Part shown: in pieces, positions 11,430 through 23,739 of the stretch
How positions within the stretch are numbered: the first letter of the stretch is position 1
How the letters are laid out: every line of letters starts with the position of its first letter
Source of the DNA: Larimichthys crocea
Taxonomy: Eukaryota; Chordata; Actinopteri; Sciaenidae
NCBI RefSeq assembly: GCF_000972845.2
Contig: NC_040016.1
Location: 21,744,807 to 21,808,806 of the forward strand
Direction of reading: 5' to 3'
Length of the DNA stretch: 64,000 nucleotides
Notes under the pieces: generated by a model
The model's database searches: none
Told to the model about the DNA's origin: nothing
The model's input: the letters and a program-made list of their open reading frames with translations, nothing else
Made by a program: the position numbers and the translations under genes

Positions 11430-13819
11430 TGTCAGATATGAAGAGCACAATCACAGAAACAAAGTGACTGATTTGCTCCTGAAGAGCTTCAGTTTCAGTG
11501 TGAAAATGGAAGAGCCAGCGGCAGCTGGTGGGGAATAATAAAATCTATATAAAATATGCTGCTGCAGAACCTGAACCATCTGCTTCCGTCTCCTGTTGTG
11601 ATTGTGAGTAGGTAAAGCAGGTGACGCACTTCATTAATACGTTCATTTTGATTTATTGACACCTTTGCTCAGATGAGCATTTAAGATTTCACATAAATGA
11701 ATCAATTCGTGTTGTTTCAAACCCAGTTTAATAAAATTCAGCAAGTAAATTCTCAGATTTATGCAACTTTATCGACACAGCAACAGCTTTGATTCGACAG
11801 CAGTGACTCGCCTCAACACACAAAAGTACTCGATAAAAATATTAAACTTAAGTAATCTGTGCTGCTTTTGCTATATTTTGTCCAGCAGAGAAAAAAGAAG
11901 CTACATCCTAAAATCTGATTTTTCAGCTGCAGGACCCGAAAAAAGAACCAAGAAAGAAGAGGATAGCGGGTTGGATCAACAGCTGACACACTGGTGAAGA
12001 TCTATGTATGTATCTGAAGCTGTATCGCCATTTCAAAGACATAACCTGAACATTCTGGTTTGTAAAACACAATGTAGAATCTAGAGGCAGTTAAAGTCCC
12101 CATGAAGTCAAAATTAAAGTTAATTCAAGTGTTTTTATCGCATATGTCTGCACTGTATGTCACTTATACTCCAGTTTCTGGACCAACAATGGCAAAAACT
12201 GTAATTTTTGGGTGTTCTTCGTGATATTTTAGAGTTTGTAATTTCCTAGTAAACGATTAAAAAAAAGTTGTTGTTCTCTCTTCTGTCGTCCATGGCCGGC
12301 CCTCACTGATTACTTTACAAAAGCACAACTTTACAACATTATTCAGTGATTGTGGTGAAACTGGATCAGATTTTATACGTAATATATTTGCTGATTTTCC
12401 GTCTGAAGTCCTCCGTCTGCTCAGCTTCAAGCCGTGAAGCTAACCAAATTGACTTGGCACCGGGACGTCACCTTCCCTGCCACGGCTGCTTTCAGAGGTT
12501 GTGTTTGGTCCCTGCTCCAGCCATCTGGTCTACTCTCTCTGGACGGTAGACGCTGACACTAGCTGCAATTCATAGCAGGGAAGGTGTAACACACACTTAC
12601 TGTAAACACTAATCAATATCCGCAACAAGTTCCTCTTTACCTGCCCTTTACACATAAAAATGAGGAAGCAAACAGCACTGTGCTTTCTCTCTTTCACGGT
12701 GACAGGAAGCTTCACGTTACTTGTTCCCGTAGTGGAAAAACATGTTTAGTTGACACCCAGGCTCAGGTGTGAATGGTGTCAATGGAGCTCCACCTCAGGG
12801 ACAGTTTTAAAGGATCTGTTTTTCAGGTGTGGATGTGACACATTCTGCCCCAAACACATGGTTTATTTATCAGATCGTGTCAGGAGGGCTCGAGTCGCCA
12901 TCTGTCGCTTTAGCCAGTACTGTAACTGGAAGGTGTGTCGCTTTCCTGACTGCATTTAACGTACGATCGTACAGTTGAAAGGAAACATGTCAACAGAGGT
13001 TTACTCGTCTATTATGGGCAGGAAAAATTCACAGTAAACTAATGCGAAAAGAAAAAAATCTAATCATCGATCAACACAACACCTGAACATGCGGCGCTGT
13101 GGAGTTTGTGTTTGTTAAACTTCAATTTAAAATGAAATATAAAAACCCCTGGCCTTACCTGCATCGTCCTTTCCTTTGTGAAACATTTAGAGGGAGAGTT
13201 TATCTCAAGCATCAACACCATCTCCACCTCCACCTGCTCAGCATTCACAAAACTCCTTTGACTTTCATTGAATGAATCAAACTAAACACGATCATCTCTG
13301 AGTAAACCTGATTCTTTTAAAGTGGAGTTGAAGTTAGATGTTTTATTATCTAGATCATTAAATCAGCGGCCCTTCTCTTGCAGGATACATCTGGATGTCT
13401 GGCGGTCAGTCCCAGGAGCTGCTGTCAGAGTAAATCATGCAGATTGCAGCTTTATGTGTGACTCTTTTTGTCTCGGTGCACTTTACAGTTGCTATTATTT
13501 ATGTCGACATATATTATCTTGAGCTTTACTCAAGCTTGAGCGTTTACTTGCATAGTTTCACTCGATTACTGGCTGCCCATGGGATCATGATTGTGTTATT
13601 TGATCCAATAGACAGGAAACAGTCGAGCTAAAATAGCCTAATACTGCTTTTTGACTTAAGACTACACTAAATAGATACGTTTATCGGGAAGAGCAGAGTG
13701 GAGCTGGTGTTGTGCCAGAACAGGAGCTGGGACATTTATTCTTTGTAATCTTCTTTTGGACACTAATGTAATATTTTTCAACCATTGCTGAAATTATTTA
13801 GGCTATATATCACTCTATC
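11428..13819. other. intergenic, no gene recognised
   Basis: Only short chance open frames are present. 12094-12250 starts with AAAGTCCCCATGAAGTCAA and reads like the end of a known type of teleost dispersed repeat, but I could not find its second end. One motif copy lies at 13707-13731. Confidence 0.4.
13707..13731 (+). repeat. dispersed motif copy 2 (TGCCAGAACAGGAGCTGGG)
   Basis: Same core as 1150-1174, with GAGCAGAGTGGAGC immediately upstream, comparable to the flank of the partial copy at 15844-15858. Confidence 0.65.
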
Positions 13820-13824
13820 TTCTT

Positions 13825-13962
13825 CTTTTTTTGGCCTTTTTTATGCCTTAGTACAGCTGAAGATAGACAGGAAGCAGGGCAACCAGCTGCAGCGAGGACT
13901 ATAGCCTCCACACACGGGGCGGCCGCTTAACCCAGTACGCTACCAACCGACCCCACTCTGTC
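13825..13962 (-). mobile_element. tRNA-derived SINE
   Basis: Read on the minus strand it begins TGGGGTCGGTTGGTAGCGTA, then CTGGGTTAAGCGG, CGTGTGTGGAGGCTATAGTC and a tail with CTGTACTAAGGCATAAAAAA. The GTGTGTGGAGGCTATAGTCC block and the AAGGC(A/C)ATAAAAAAGGCC-type tail are hallmarks of a common teleost SINE family. It is diverged and slightly shortened. Confidence 0.65.
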
Positions 13963-14723
13963 TTCTTATTCTAATCCGTAAATGTAAATCTAAAGTTTTT
14001 AAGTTATTAATGATCTGTTCTTGTTTTCTTCACTTCAGTTTCCCTGCATGGGATCAATAAAGCTTATTTTATCAATGTCTAAACCCGTGCACGGAAACGT
14101 TTTAGGTTCATTACATCACCTCATAAAAGGACAATTGTCTGTGTGTGCTGGTACATACATGATGTATTACGTACGTTCGCAGGTACATCATGTTCGAATA
14201 TGCCTGTTTTTAGAAAATGTCACAGAACTACGTTAGCAGAGAGCAGCCGGTTCTCTCTGTGAATGACTAATGCCGTCACCAGTCATACCACTGTGCGCTG
14301 CTCAGCTGGGCGTCCACACAAACACACTCATACACACTGATGCTTGGACGTACACACAAACACGTTGATTGCACAAAATTAGTTTATTAGTAACATCTTT
14401 TTCAGTTTCAGCCTCATATGCACAAACTAAAAAAAGACTTCAGAACTGTGTGGTTGTGATGAATGTTGCCTCCATGTACATCACCTGCCTGCAGATCAGC
14501 CAATAGCCAAATTCGGTTGCAATAGCTGGGTTTCAACCAGTAGAGGGGAGTCCAATATGCGTTTTTATATTATGTCAATATTTGGATCTGAGTCCATCAA
14601 CAACATGACTTAAATATCGATGTATATGTTGGTTTTCAGGGTGTAGTTTGAGGGTTTGGTTGCAGTTTTACAAATAAGAACTCTCGGCTCTGCAAAAGCG
14701 CTGCACCATATACCAGACTAATA

Positions 14724-14945
14724 ATGGGGCAGCAGTAGCTCAGTCCACAGGGACCACTAGGACCTGACTTGGGAAACTGGAGGGTGGTCAGTTTAGTTCT
14801 AGTATGGATCACAGTGTGCCGCCTGGTTTCTGGAGAGGTGCCAGTTCACCTCGTGGGTACTGCAGAGGTGCCCTTGAGGAAGGTACCGAACATCTAACCG
14901 CTCCCAGGACGGCGATACGTGGCTGCCCATCACTCCACCATGTCC
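14724..14945 (+). mobile_element. tRNA-derived SINE
   Basis: It starts GGGGCAGCAGTAGCTCAGTC (A-box-like TAGCTCAGTCC) and has a B-box-like GGTCAGTTTAGTTC. The conserved body follows: GGAGAGGTGCCAGTTCACCT, GGTACTGCAGAGGTGCCCTT, GAGGAAGGTACCGAAC. This order matches a widespread percomorph SINE family with RNA polymerase III internal promoters. No intact target duplication was identified. Confidence 0.75.
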
Positions 14946-15843
14946 CCTATTAGATATGTTAATATGTTAATTTTGGAATAACTACAAGCCTTTACAAAGG
15001 GTTAGTGAGAATTTTGCTCTTTTTTCCTCATTTCATCCTCAAACAGGAACAAAATGAACCAAACAGCACACAAACATGACACCTCTGATATAGCAGCTTG
15101 TCACGGCCCACACGTTGAATATACGACATCACTCAGACACAATCACTGGCTATGATGTATGTTCATGGCTGTTTATGTGTGAGGGAGATATTTAAAGAGA
15201 CAAATAGAGTGTGCGGTGTCTCTTTTCCAGTCAGGAGGAAAGAGGAAGGCAGGCACAGATGGAGCTGAGAAACCAGACCGGAGGGTTTGTTTGTTTTGTT
15301 TTTGCCAGAAGCCTTTTTTTTTTCTCTTTTTTTTTTTGGCAGTCATTAAATGCCAACAGACTTTATCAGCGCTACAAATCCAACCCAGGGAGCCAAGTAC
15401 AACTACGAGCTTAACGGTGATTCTTCACCTACCTAATGGCCAGGTAGTTGTGGAAGTGGATGCAAAGCGACACTGGGTAGAAATTTACTGCGGTTTAACA
15501 CCCACAGTTTTAGAGTGTTGTAAGTATGGGCAGTTGTACACTTGCATTTGTTACTTAAGTGCAACAACTCAAGACATCAGCAGCAGCTGATATCACTGAC
15601 TAGTCCAGCAGCAGTCAGCCCAGCTCGGCGTCTGTCTTTCAGCTTTTTATTTCACCAAGCTCTCACCAACCACTAAAAGTCAGTTCCACATTTACTCTTG
15701 TCCGGCGGCTTCTTGCTCGCTCACTCTCTCCTTTTCTCTTCTTAGCTTCCTCTGTCAACGTCCTCTTTCATCTCTTCTCCTCTGCCATTATGTCCATAGA
15801 GGCTGATGTTATACTGCCCGCTTGCCCAACTCTCTCAACTTTG

Positions 15844-15895
15844 GTTCTGGCACGACACTGGCTCCACTCCAGTCAGCATTCCCCCGCACACCAGG
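15844..15895 (-). repeat. dispersed motif, partial minus-strand copy
   Basis: Reverse complement reads GGGGGAATGCTGACTGGAGT followed by GGAGCCAGTGTCGTGCCAGAAC, the same arrangement as at 22585-22634. The downstream half (AGGAGCTGGG) is lost. Confidence 0.6.
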
Positions 15896-17162
15896 CCTGA
15901 AGACCTCTTAAACATCTTAGGTACAAACACTAACGCTCCCCCTGGTGCTCTGAGCTCACAGTCCAGGCAGCCCAGCTAACAAACTGAGCTAACAGCAGCT
16001 ACAGTTGGCAGCAGTTTACTTCACTGTCCACCAGGAAACTCATCAGGAATCAGGCATCAAAGGGGAAAGCAGGCTTCTCGCGGGTGGTCGTACCCTGAAC
16101 GCAAGGTTACACAGTGTGAGACCAGGTGTTCAGGGCACAGAGTGGGAATGACAGAGACAGCGTTCACCTGTTATTCACAGCACCAAAGTTGATTGGTCAA
16201 AGTTGAAATCATTTGAACTTGAGCAATACGAGTGGCGCACGCCACAGAGAGCAGCACTTTGCCTCTCCCCATGGGGAAACAAAGGTACAGCCAGTGCTGA
16301 CGGAAGTTTCATGTTGACCACGTGTAGCTTCCTTAACTGTGTACAGGTGCAGGCAGGTGTGCATCCGTCCACCTGTCTGTCTGTTTGTCCTCTTGTTCAG
16401 TTAATGAGTGTGTGTACTGTACCTCGGCTACAAAGGGACAGCAGGTCCCGTGGGGGCAGAGGGAACATACCACCCTGTCAAGGACACAGATGCTGCCCAA
16501 CTGTTCCACTTACACTAGAGTTCACACACACACACACCTACACAAAAACCATTTCCTTCTCTTCTTTTCTTTCATTAGTTTGTCCATTGATCTATTGACG
16601 TAAAACACTGATCCTGACCAATAACCAGGACTTCTAATTACTGAGCATGAATGACTGCTATGCCTGGATATTTTGGTCTTTCCAGACTTTATAACTCTAA
16701 TCAAAGGAAGAATGATGGAAATATGAACCTATTAGTGACTCATACAGGGATTTCTATTAAAGAAAACTCAATGTGATACAGCAAGAATGTGGCCAATTTG
16801 CTGTAATGCAACTTAAGGCTAGATTACCAACTGGGTGTTCAATCATGGAGGTATAATGTTTGAAACACAAGGCAACTTTGAGTAACATATCCGATAGTTT
16901 GAAGGCTTACCGAGTGCAGAAACACTGTCTGAGGCAGGATTTTACAAGTCTGGAAACTTATTATGGTTTTAATGATCGTTTGATGACGCAGAGCCTGGTC
17001 GGATGATATTACATTGCATTTCAGCAAAAGTTGAGCCAGACTGAACTTTTCTTTCAGGTGCCAGTGAATTTTTGTTTTTTTGCCCAAACAATATGTGGTG
17101 GTCGTATTTGTAATTTTTAGTCAGTACTTATAGGTGCAGCGAATTCATCTAATGCATCCTGC

Positions 17163-17242
<80 letters not shown>

Positions 17243-17245
17243 AAT
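17163..17245. repeat. (GAAA)n microsatellite, about 20 units
   Basis: Uninterrupted tetranucleotide tract. Open frames of Lys-Glu-Arg or Phe-Leu-Ser polymers arise from it. Confidence 0.97.
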
Positions 17246-18239
17246 GTAAAGCAGGAGCAGATAACAAGACCACAGGAAAGATCAAAGATCTGAGCGATAA
17301 TGAGAGTGAAGGAGGGAAGGAGGCTATTGTAGGAGGAAGGGAGGAGATTGATGAAGGACAGGTAAATAGGAGACCTGGGGGAGAAAAAAGAGAGAAATGG
17401 GAAAGGGAGAAAGTATTGATAAAGAGAGAGAGGGATGGGGGCAGGTTGCATTGCTGCATTGACAGTCGAGTAAACCCGATAAAGACTTAATGAACTGCAG
17501 GTCGTCCAGATTAAACGACAAACAAGCGCTTTCTGATCTCCTCTATTAGCAGAACATCATTCTTTGTCAGCTGTAACTAATCACTGTTTCACATCATGAA
17601 GTTTGGCAAACAAAAAAAAAAAGGTTTCAGAGACCTTTGTTGTCATGGTTACGGCAATACTCATGGGGTTAAGATTAGAGAGCAGTCGTGGTCGTGTTGA
17701 ACTCTCTGGACCAGGTTAGAGCTCTCGAATTCAAGAACCGACTCAATCAACAAAACAGAAACAAATTTACAACCATGAGTTTTCATTTTTCATTTTAAAA
17801 AAACTTTAATCTGATACTAAATATGTGGCATTCGTATCTTTTTAAACAGAGTTTAAACTAGTGGTGGGCCGTTATCGGTGTTAACAATCGCCATTAATCT
17901 ATTCTTAAAGCTTCTCCAGCCTTTGAGGTTGCTTTTTGACTTTTTAACTTTTTTCTCTTTTTGTTGGTTTTTGTTTTCTTCACTGTAACTCTGTGGAGTC
18001 CTGCCCTCTCTAACCAGGTTGTGTTTAGAGAGTTTTCGTGTTTTTTCTCCGTGCTGTTCTTTAAATGCCGCTTCCACCTGGACACGCTGCCTTTGTTTGT
18101 AGACAGGACGGGCTTGTAGGGAGGACAGGATCTGGGCCGTGTCTCCCCCTGTTGTTATGGACATGTGCGGTCTCTTAGCAACAAATGGACGAGCTAACGA
18201 AGCTCACGCAGAGCCACGCAGAGTATGAATGCAGTCTAA

Positions 18240-18498
18240 TGTCTTCACGGAGACATTGCACCCATTTGCACGTCTGTCCGTCCTGGGAGAGGGATCCCTC
18301 CTCTGTGGCTCTTCCTGAGGTTTCTTCCACCTTTTTTCCCTGTTAAAAGGGTTTTTGTGGGCAAGTTTTTCCTCACTCGAACCGAGGGTCTAAGGACAGA
18401 GGGTGTCACTCCCTGTACAGATTGTAAAGCCCTCTGAGGCAAATGTACTTTGTGACTTTGGGCTATACAAATAAAATTGATTTGATTTGATTTGATTT
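18240..18498 (+). mobile_element. LINE (L2/CR1-like) 3' end inserted in the hAT element
   Basis: Contains GGGAGAGGGATCCCTCCTCT, CTTCCTGAGGTTTCTTCCAC, TTAAAAGGGTTTTTGTGGGC and TTTGGGCTATACAAATAAAA followed by a TTGAT repeat tail at 18477-18498. This order is the conserved 3' UTR of a common teleost L2-type LINE. The body is missing, as in most 5'-truncated LINE insertions. Confidence 0.75.
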
Positions 18499-18537
18499 AT
18501 GGCTGCACAGGGACACTACGGACCCAAAGCTTCCCAA

Positions 18538-18630
18538 TGGAAGTTTGTGCAGAAGAGGAGATCTAGTTTGTCACCAGAACATGTGAACAAGCTGGTCTGC
18601 CTGAGTGACTGGTGGAAGAAGGAGAAATAG
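18538..18630 (+). pseudogene. hAT transposase C-terminal fragment
   Basis: The frame reads QWKFVQKRRSSLSPEHVNKL then VCLSDWWKKEK and stops at 18628-18630. R-x-x-L-S-P-E-x-V-x-x-L-V-x-L is the conserved C-terminal end of hAT transposases (the end of the dimerisation region). It lies in the element's own orientation, between the LINE tail and the right terminus. The N-terminal zinc finger and the catalytic domain are gone, so it cannot encode an active enzyme. Confidence 0.65.
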
Positions 18631-18997
18631 AGCTTGGACTGATTGACACAAAGCTACTGGCTGTAAACAGTTCATCACGACCTCTTATGTAGGCTTACAG
18701 TTCAAAATTCATGTTTAACTGAATAAACAGTTTGTAAACACAAGTACATCTTATTGAACATGATTTATTTTCATCACCAAGTATCAAAGTAGAACAGCTT
18801 TCCAAGAAGCATGTTGGAAATAGGAGATGAGCCTCTGGTCTTATGCGCCACCTGGCTGAAGAAACCCATTCTCAATGACTTACTTACCTTACCTACACAT
18901 ATTCTGAATGAGCCACTTTAATCTAGATTAATTCCATGATTACAGTGAGATGGATCTAGATTAAAAAAAAAAATCTATGCCCACCACTAGTTTAAAC

Positions 18998-20838
18998 AAA
19001 ACACTAAACTGTAGATGTAAATAGATATTTCCTTTATATCCTTTATATTCCTTTACCGACCCCGTCAGTCCTCCCTCCCAACCCTTCGGTGAACAGCCTC
19101 CTGGAAAACAGCCTCCAGGTTTAAGTCCTGATTTTTACTTAAAGGAATCCTGTGATGAAATTTTGAGCAACCCACATGACAAACAGTAATGTGCTAGTAG
19201 GGAGTGTTTTAGGCAACTTTTATGAGAAAATAATTTATTTGGAAAAGTTGGTGCATGCCAGTCAGCCCTTCCTGTCGACTCTTCAGTGAAAACTCAGCGT
19301 GATAGATGGTTAAATCTGTGTAATGTCTATCAGTGTTTACTGATGGTGATCATGAACTCACAATGTCTTCAACTCTTTCCACTCTGCACAGCACTCTCAC
19401 AACACAGTCTGACAGCTTCCATAAGATTGTAAACCCGTGGGTGCTTTGTTGGCAAAGCCATTTTTAGATTGAAAAAAATCATATATACCAACATAATGAT
19501 GTATATTTGAGATTCCAGTTATTGATGACGACTTAGACTATCTACAATAGAAAGCTCAGGGCTTTATTTTCTGTGTTTTGATACACGGGAAATGATTTTA
19601 AAATGACAGACTGGGCTGCTGGGCGCGACAGTGAAATATAGAGCAGGCATTGTGGAGCGCTTTGGGCTCTGGAGGGTTAAGAAAAAAATAACTGCACTCT
19701 CTGTTGTCAAAGTCTGATGTTTTGTTGACCCATCCATCCACCCTGACCTCCTACTTATACAGACTTGGGTGCTCTATAATAACATCACGTTCCTTCGGGC
19801 CTTTAAACATTATTCAAATTGGACAATCCGAGAAGGTCAAATCACTCTCTGGCTGAACCGTTCACAACTTGCTGACATGTGCAACGACGAGGAGACGCGA
19901 GAGGACATTAATTTTAGTTGATTTTATTATTATCATTATTGCTGTCGTCATTGACGAGGATTTGACAGAATAAAGTGGAGGGAGTGGAGTGAGGACAGGT
20001 TGAGAGGACAAATCAGAAATAATAAACTGAGAGGAGAAAGAACCAGAACGATTTGTGTGTGTAAGCAGCATTACTGTGATCTAGTGTTCCTAACACGACA
20101 TAAATCTGCAGTATTGGATTCAGCTAAATGTATTTCCCTCTACACACACACACACACACACTGAAGAGCTGAAGGCTGCAGGTTGAATCTGTATGAAGCA
20201 TGAAGTGTGCAGGTTGGGCAGCAGATGACTGATGATCCCTGGGAGCTTACAGAGGCTCAGTACCGCTCTGTGCTGTATTAATGTGAAATTCAAGGTAGTG
20301 TGAGCGACCAACAGGAGATCTGAGGACACTTTAGCATCAAAATGACGCCTGCTGCATCAAAACATTCCTGCAGTTTTGCATAATTTCCCTGTTATCTCGT
20401 TTCCACCAACAGGGAACTGGTTTTGTTCCAGTTTTGCACCTTATTGGAGCATTTTGAACAAAAATAAATTGTATCGTAATCCAAAAATGTGGTTACTATC
20501 TAGGACTAAAATATGGAAGGTTTATCTTGACCTAAAGTGTGAACAGTGGAGAAAGAAACCCAATGCTTGGTGACGCTCCTGAGATATTTGGATAAAAACA
20601 AGTAGCTCTTGCTACAACTGTTTACTTCCATCGTTTACAGCCTCCACTGATGCATCATGACTACTTAGGTAATGGGGGCTAAGTTCACTAGATAGCACTA
20701 AATTAAACTGGATCAAGAACCAGAGCTAATTTGGTGGAAAGACAGAGATAGAGTCAGAGTCTCTAACATACCGGCCTTGATATTCCCAATTCGTCCAGCT
20801 GTAGTTGGTTTCCACCAATCACATAATCTTCACGACTT
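18998..20838. other. intergenic, no gene recognised
   Basis: No exon is supported. 20370-20760 (GTTTCCACCAACAGGGAACT ... GAACCAGAGCTAATTTGGTG) looks like an old, decayed transposon-like repeat, but its ends cannot be fixed by eye. Confidence 0.35.
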
Positions 20839-21075
20839 TGGTCCAGACTGAAATATCTCAACATCTATTGGATGGATTGCCTTCAGGTTTTGCACATAAG
20901 TTCATGGACCCCAGATGATGAATCCTACAGATGTTTGTTTCCTGTCTCAAAGTTTACACTAATACTGGGAAATACCTACACCTACTGGATTGATTGGCAC
21001 TACATGTACCCCAATGACTGTAACAATCCCTTGACTTTTCCTCTAGTGCCACCATGAGGTTAAAATTTGTGGTTT
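20839..21075 (+). repeat. teleost dispersed repeat (GACTGAAATATCTCAACA family)
   Basis: Reads GACTGAAATATCTCAACATC, TATTGGATGGATTGCC, TCATGGACCCCAGATGATGA, and later CCTTGACTTTTCCTCTAGTG. Related copies lie on the minus strand at 21995-22172 and on the plus strand at 48096-48215. The class is unassigned. Confidence 0.6.
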
Positions 21076-21994
21076 TAAATGAACAACATCTGTTAGTTCT
21101 TGTCATTGTTGTTCCTTTCTTCGTACTCTCCCACTCACCTGCACACTCTTTGTGTTTGTCACCTCACATATTCTTCTAAATAGCAGGTGATAGATTTTTC
21201 AGAACACTGTTTGCTATTTAACATCCTACTTATTTGAACATGAGTCTAGCTCACTTCTTAGAGTTCCCGTTGTGTCCACGGCTCGTTAATGTCACTGTTT
21301 CTTTGTGACTATATAAATATCTTCTCCACAGATGACGATCGTCCCCGGGTGGCTTGAAACAATGCAGGTGGCTCCAGCTTCGCGCCATAAATAGCTCGCA
21401 GGCCGTCGTCATTTGTCGGTGTGACATTTTCATCGTAAAGGTTAGATGTTGCAGATGTTGCAGGATGCATTCCTCTCATAGCTGAGGCCTGTCATGCTCC
21501 GCTGTTCTGTGTCATCGCCTGCGGTTACACTTGTTATTTCGGTGCAATTCGTAAGATCTGATTCTTGAGATCAGATTTCATGAAATCACATCTCTGCATG
21601 TCCACACTTGGCCTGAAAATAGCACTCATATGGCTGCTGTGACTGTTTGTTTAAAACATTGTCTGCATTGCTTCTTCCTGATGTCGCTCTCCATCTCTTT
21701 ACATTGCTGTCATGTAACATTGCAGCTGGAAGTCCTCCACACCATGCCGTGTTTGGATCATGGACAATTTTTAGCTTTGCAGACCTGTTAATGAATGTGT
21801 CCAGGTGTGACTGGAAAAGAAATGTGTGACTAATGACTAAAACCTGTGATTCGTATTCTTATGTGCAGAGACAAGTGTTGCATTTTATAATATGAATGTG
21901 TCCCTCAAATAAAAGCCTGTATTCAAATAATGGCCTCAAACCAAGTAGAAGAAGTATAAATTCTGACCTGCAGTTGGCACAAGACAGAAAGTTG

Positions 21995-22172
21995 TGATAT
22001 CCATCCTCTGGGATCATGAATATCTATGAAATGTAATGGAAAACCATCCAATAGTTGCAAGACAAACGTATGAACGTCTTGATTGCACTGGAGGACACAT
22101 CAGATCATCTATATTCATCCTGCGGGTACCATGAATGTCATGGAAATCCATTGCTAAGATCAGACTGGATCA
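21995..22172 (-). repeat. same dispersed repeat family, two diverged minus-strand pieces
   Basis: CATCCTCTGGGATCATGAAT and GGAAAACCATCCAATAGTTG, then again CATCCTGCGGGTACCATGAA, are reverse-complement matches to the 20839-21075 family. Confidence 0.5.
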
Positions 22173-23345
22173 AAATAGTGGTTCAGCAGACCAACAGAGA
22201 CATGCACTAAAAATTAGAAGAGAGTGAACCGACACAAACAGCAAACCAACAAGAGTTTGATAGACTGTATTGCAATGAATGTACAAAGATTTCTGTCTTT
22301 GAGGTCACTCAGTTGTCATATTTGACCTCTTTACTTTGTAATTTGTTTAAAGTCCTAAAACTTTGCAGACTTTTTTTTTTAACCGTGCTCTAAAAATCAG
22401 TAAAATGCTGCCAATGGGGGAAGTTCTGCTTTGATATTTGGATCATGAGGTATTTCTAATTTTGGACAAGCAGCTTTGTCCCATTAAATCGTATCTGCCT
22501 GCCTGCCCGCCTGCAGCTCTTCTCTGAGATGAACTGGAATGAACCACAGGGAAGAAGAAGAGGTTCTCAGGCTTGGTGTGTTGGGGGAATGCTGATGGGG
22601 AGTTGAGGGGTGTCGTGCCAGAACAGGAGCTGGGCAAGTGAGCAATGTAACTGTGGCTGTTTGGTTGTTAGATAAGTTGTCGACTCACTAGTTTTTGATC
22701 ATAGGTGATGTAATCATAACAAATACACAAGTACAGCTGTCCATATTTACAACATTCACAGGTCCACAAATGTGTGTGCGTGTGACCCAGACTGTCAAAC
22801 CTGAAGTTACTCGGTTGCGCTGGGTGAAGTGTAGCAGTCAGTTCCTTTTAGGGAATTTCAGCCTAGTTTGGAGAGAAATTGGGGCGCGGCCTCAAACAGT
22901 TTATATAGAAACTAGAAACTAGAGCTCAGACTCACAATTATCACCTCTTCATCCTCTCTCTCTTCATCTGGCTGATCAATTCTCCACCAGCTTCCTCTGT
23001 CCTCATAGCTTTGTTGTCTTTGGAAAGAACTGTGACCATTTTTGACCTGTTTTCTAAAATATGATTTATTATGCTGTATGCACACGTATGGTGCAGGAGC
23101 GTAAAATACAAAAGACTGGGGACACGTGTCGATGATAAATATCGCAATATAGAACTTTCTCACTCCTAATTTCTATAAAAGAAACAATAAGAAGAAATGT
23201 ATAATACAAATAGATAGTTTGACCTAGTTTGGCCTGAGAACAGTTATTTAAACCAAACTGATAAATGTCCTGTGGTGGACCCTGTGTAAAGGGTTACAAG
23301 CTAAGGAGGCTGATCATGTTTTTTAATGCAACACCTCATTCTGAG
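22173..23345. other. intergenic, no gene recognised
   Basis: Contains dispersed motif copy 3 only. No supported exon. Confidence 0.4.
22585..22634 (+). repeat. dispersed motif copy 3 with upstream block
   Basis: GGGGGAATGCTGATGGGGAG leads into TGCCAGAACAGGAGCTGGG (core at 22610-22634). The following GAGCAATGTAAC resembles the sequence after copies 1 and 4. Confidence 0.65.
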
Positions 23346-23353
23346 AGTAATGA

Positions 23354-23731
23354 AAGCGGTGTAGTAAGATCCCAAATGCAGCACACTGGACGAAGGTAAT
23401 AAATGAAAGTCACTTTTATTACACTTGGCAGGTAGATGAGAAATGGCACAGTTCAAAGCAACAGCTGAGGAAATCGTCTCTCTGGGCACGGGGAACGTCC
23501 GGGGGCTCTGGCTGGGGAAACCAGTCCGGAGGGCAGGTAAACTGGCGATGAAGCAGACGAACCAGAAACAAGTCGCCGGTAGCCGAGCCGTCACCAGCTG
23601 GTGGAATCCAGAGAGGCCAGAAGCTGAACTCGTGGTCGGGTACAGAAAGCAGGGTCGGTTTCTGGGAAGTCCGGAGAAGAGTGCTGGAGAGTCCAGCCTG
23701 ATCATGAAGAACAATCTGGCAGAGAGTGACA
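23354..23731 (-). mobile_element. dispersed repeat, inverted short copy with 8-bp direct repeats
   Basis: Reverse complement of part of the 5437-5932 unit, including the AATAAA-type block and GCATTTGGGATCTTACTACA end. It lacks the first about 100 bp of that unit. The direct repeat AGTAATGA flanks it at 23346-23353 and 23732-23739, which looks like a target-site duplication. Confidence 0.6.
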
Positions 23732-23739
23732 AGTAATGA

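Larger units (their letters stand above)
14946..17850. other. intergenic, no gene recognised
   Basis: It holds a partial dispersed motif at 15844-15858 (minus strand), a short CA run at 16524-16536 and the GAAA microsatellite below. Open frames at 15211-15590 and 16203-16603 have no domain, no conserved splice sites and low-complexity Phe or Thr-His runs. Confidence 0.4.
17859..18989 (+). mobile_element. hAT transposon, internally deleted, with nested LINE 3' end
   Basis: Terminal inverted repeats TAGTGGTGGGC (17859) and GCCCACCACTA (ending 18989) are perfect complements. They are flanked by the 8-bp target duplication GTTTAAAC at 17851-17858 and 18990-18997, which is the signature of the hAT superfamily. 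The right subterminal region has the ATCTAGATTAA words usual in this fish family. Only the C-terminal end of a transposase frame remains, and a LINE tail has been inserted upstream of it. The element is non-autonomous as it stands. Confidence 0.85.

Noticed and set aside
14724..14800. Functional tRNA gene
   Set aside because: The A- and B-box-like words belong to a SINE body that continues for 220 bp. The cloverleaf is not conserved.
17134..17490. Lys/Glu/Arg-rich 118-codon open frame
   Set aside because: Driven by the GAAA microsatellite and purine-rich flanking DNA.
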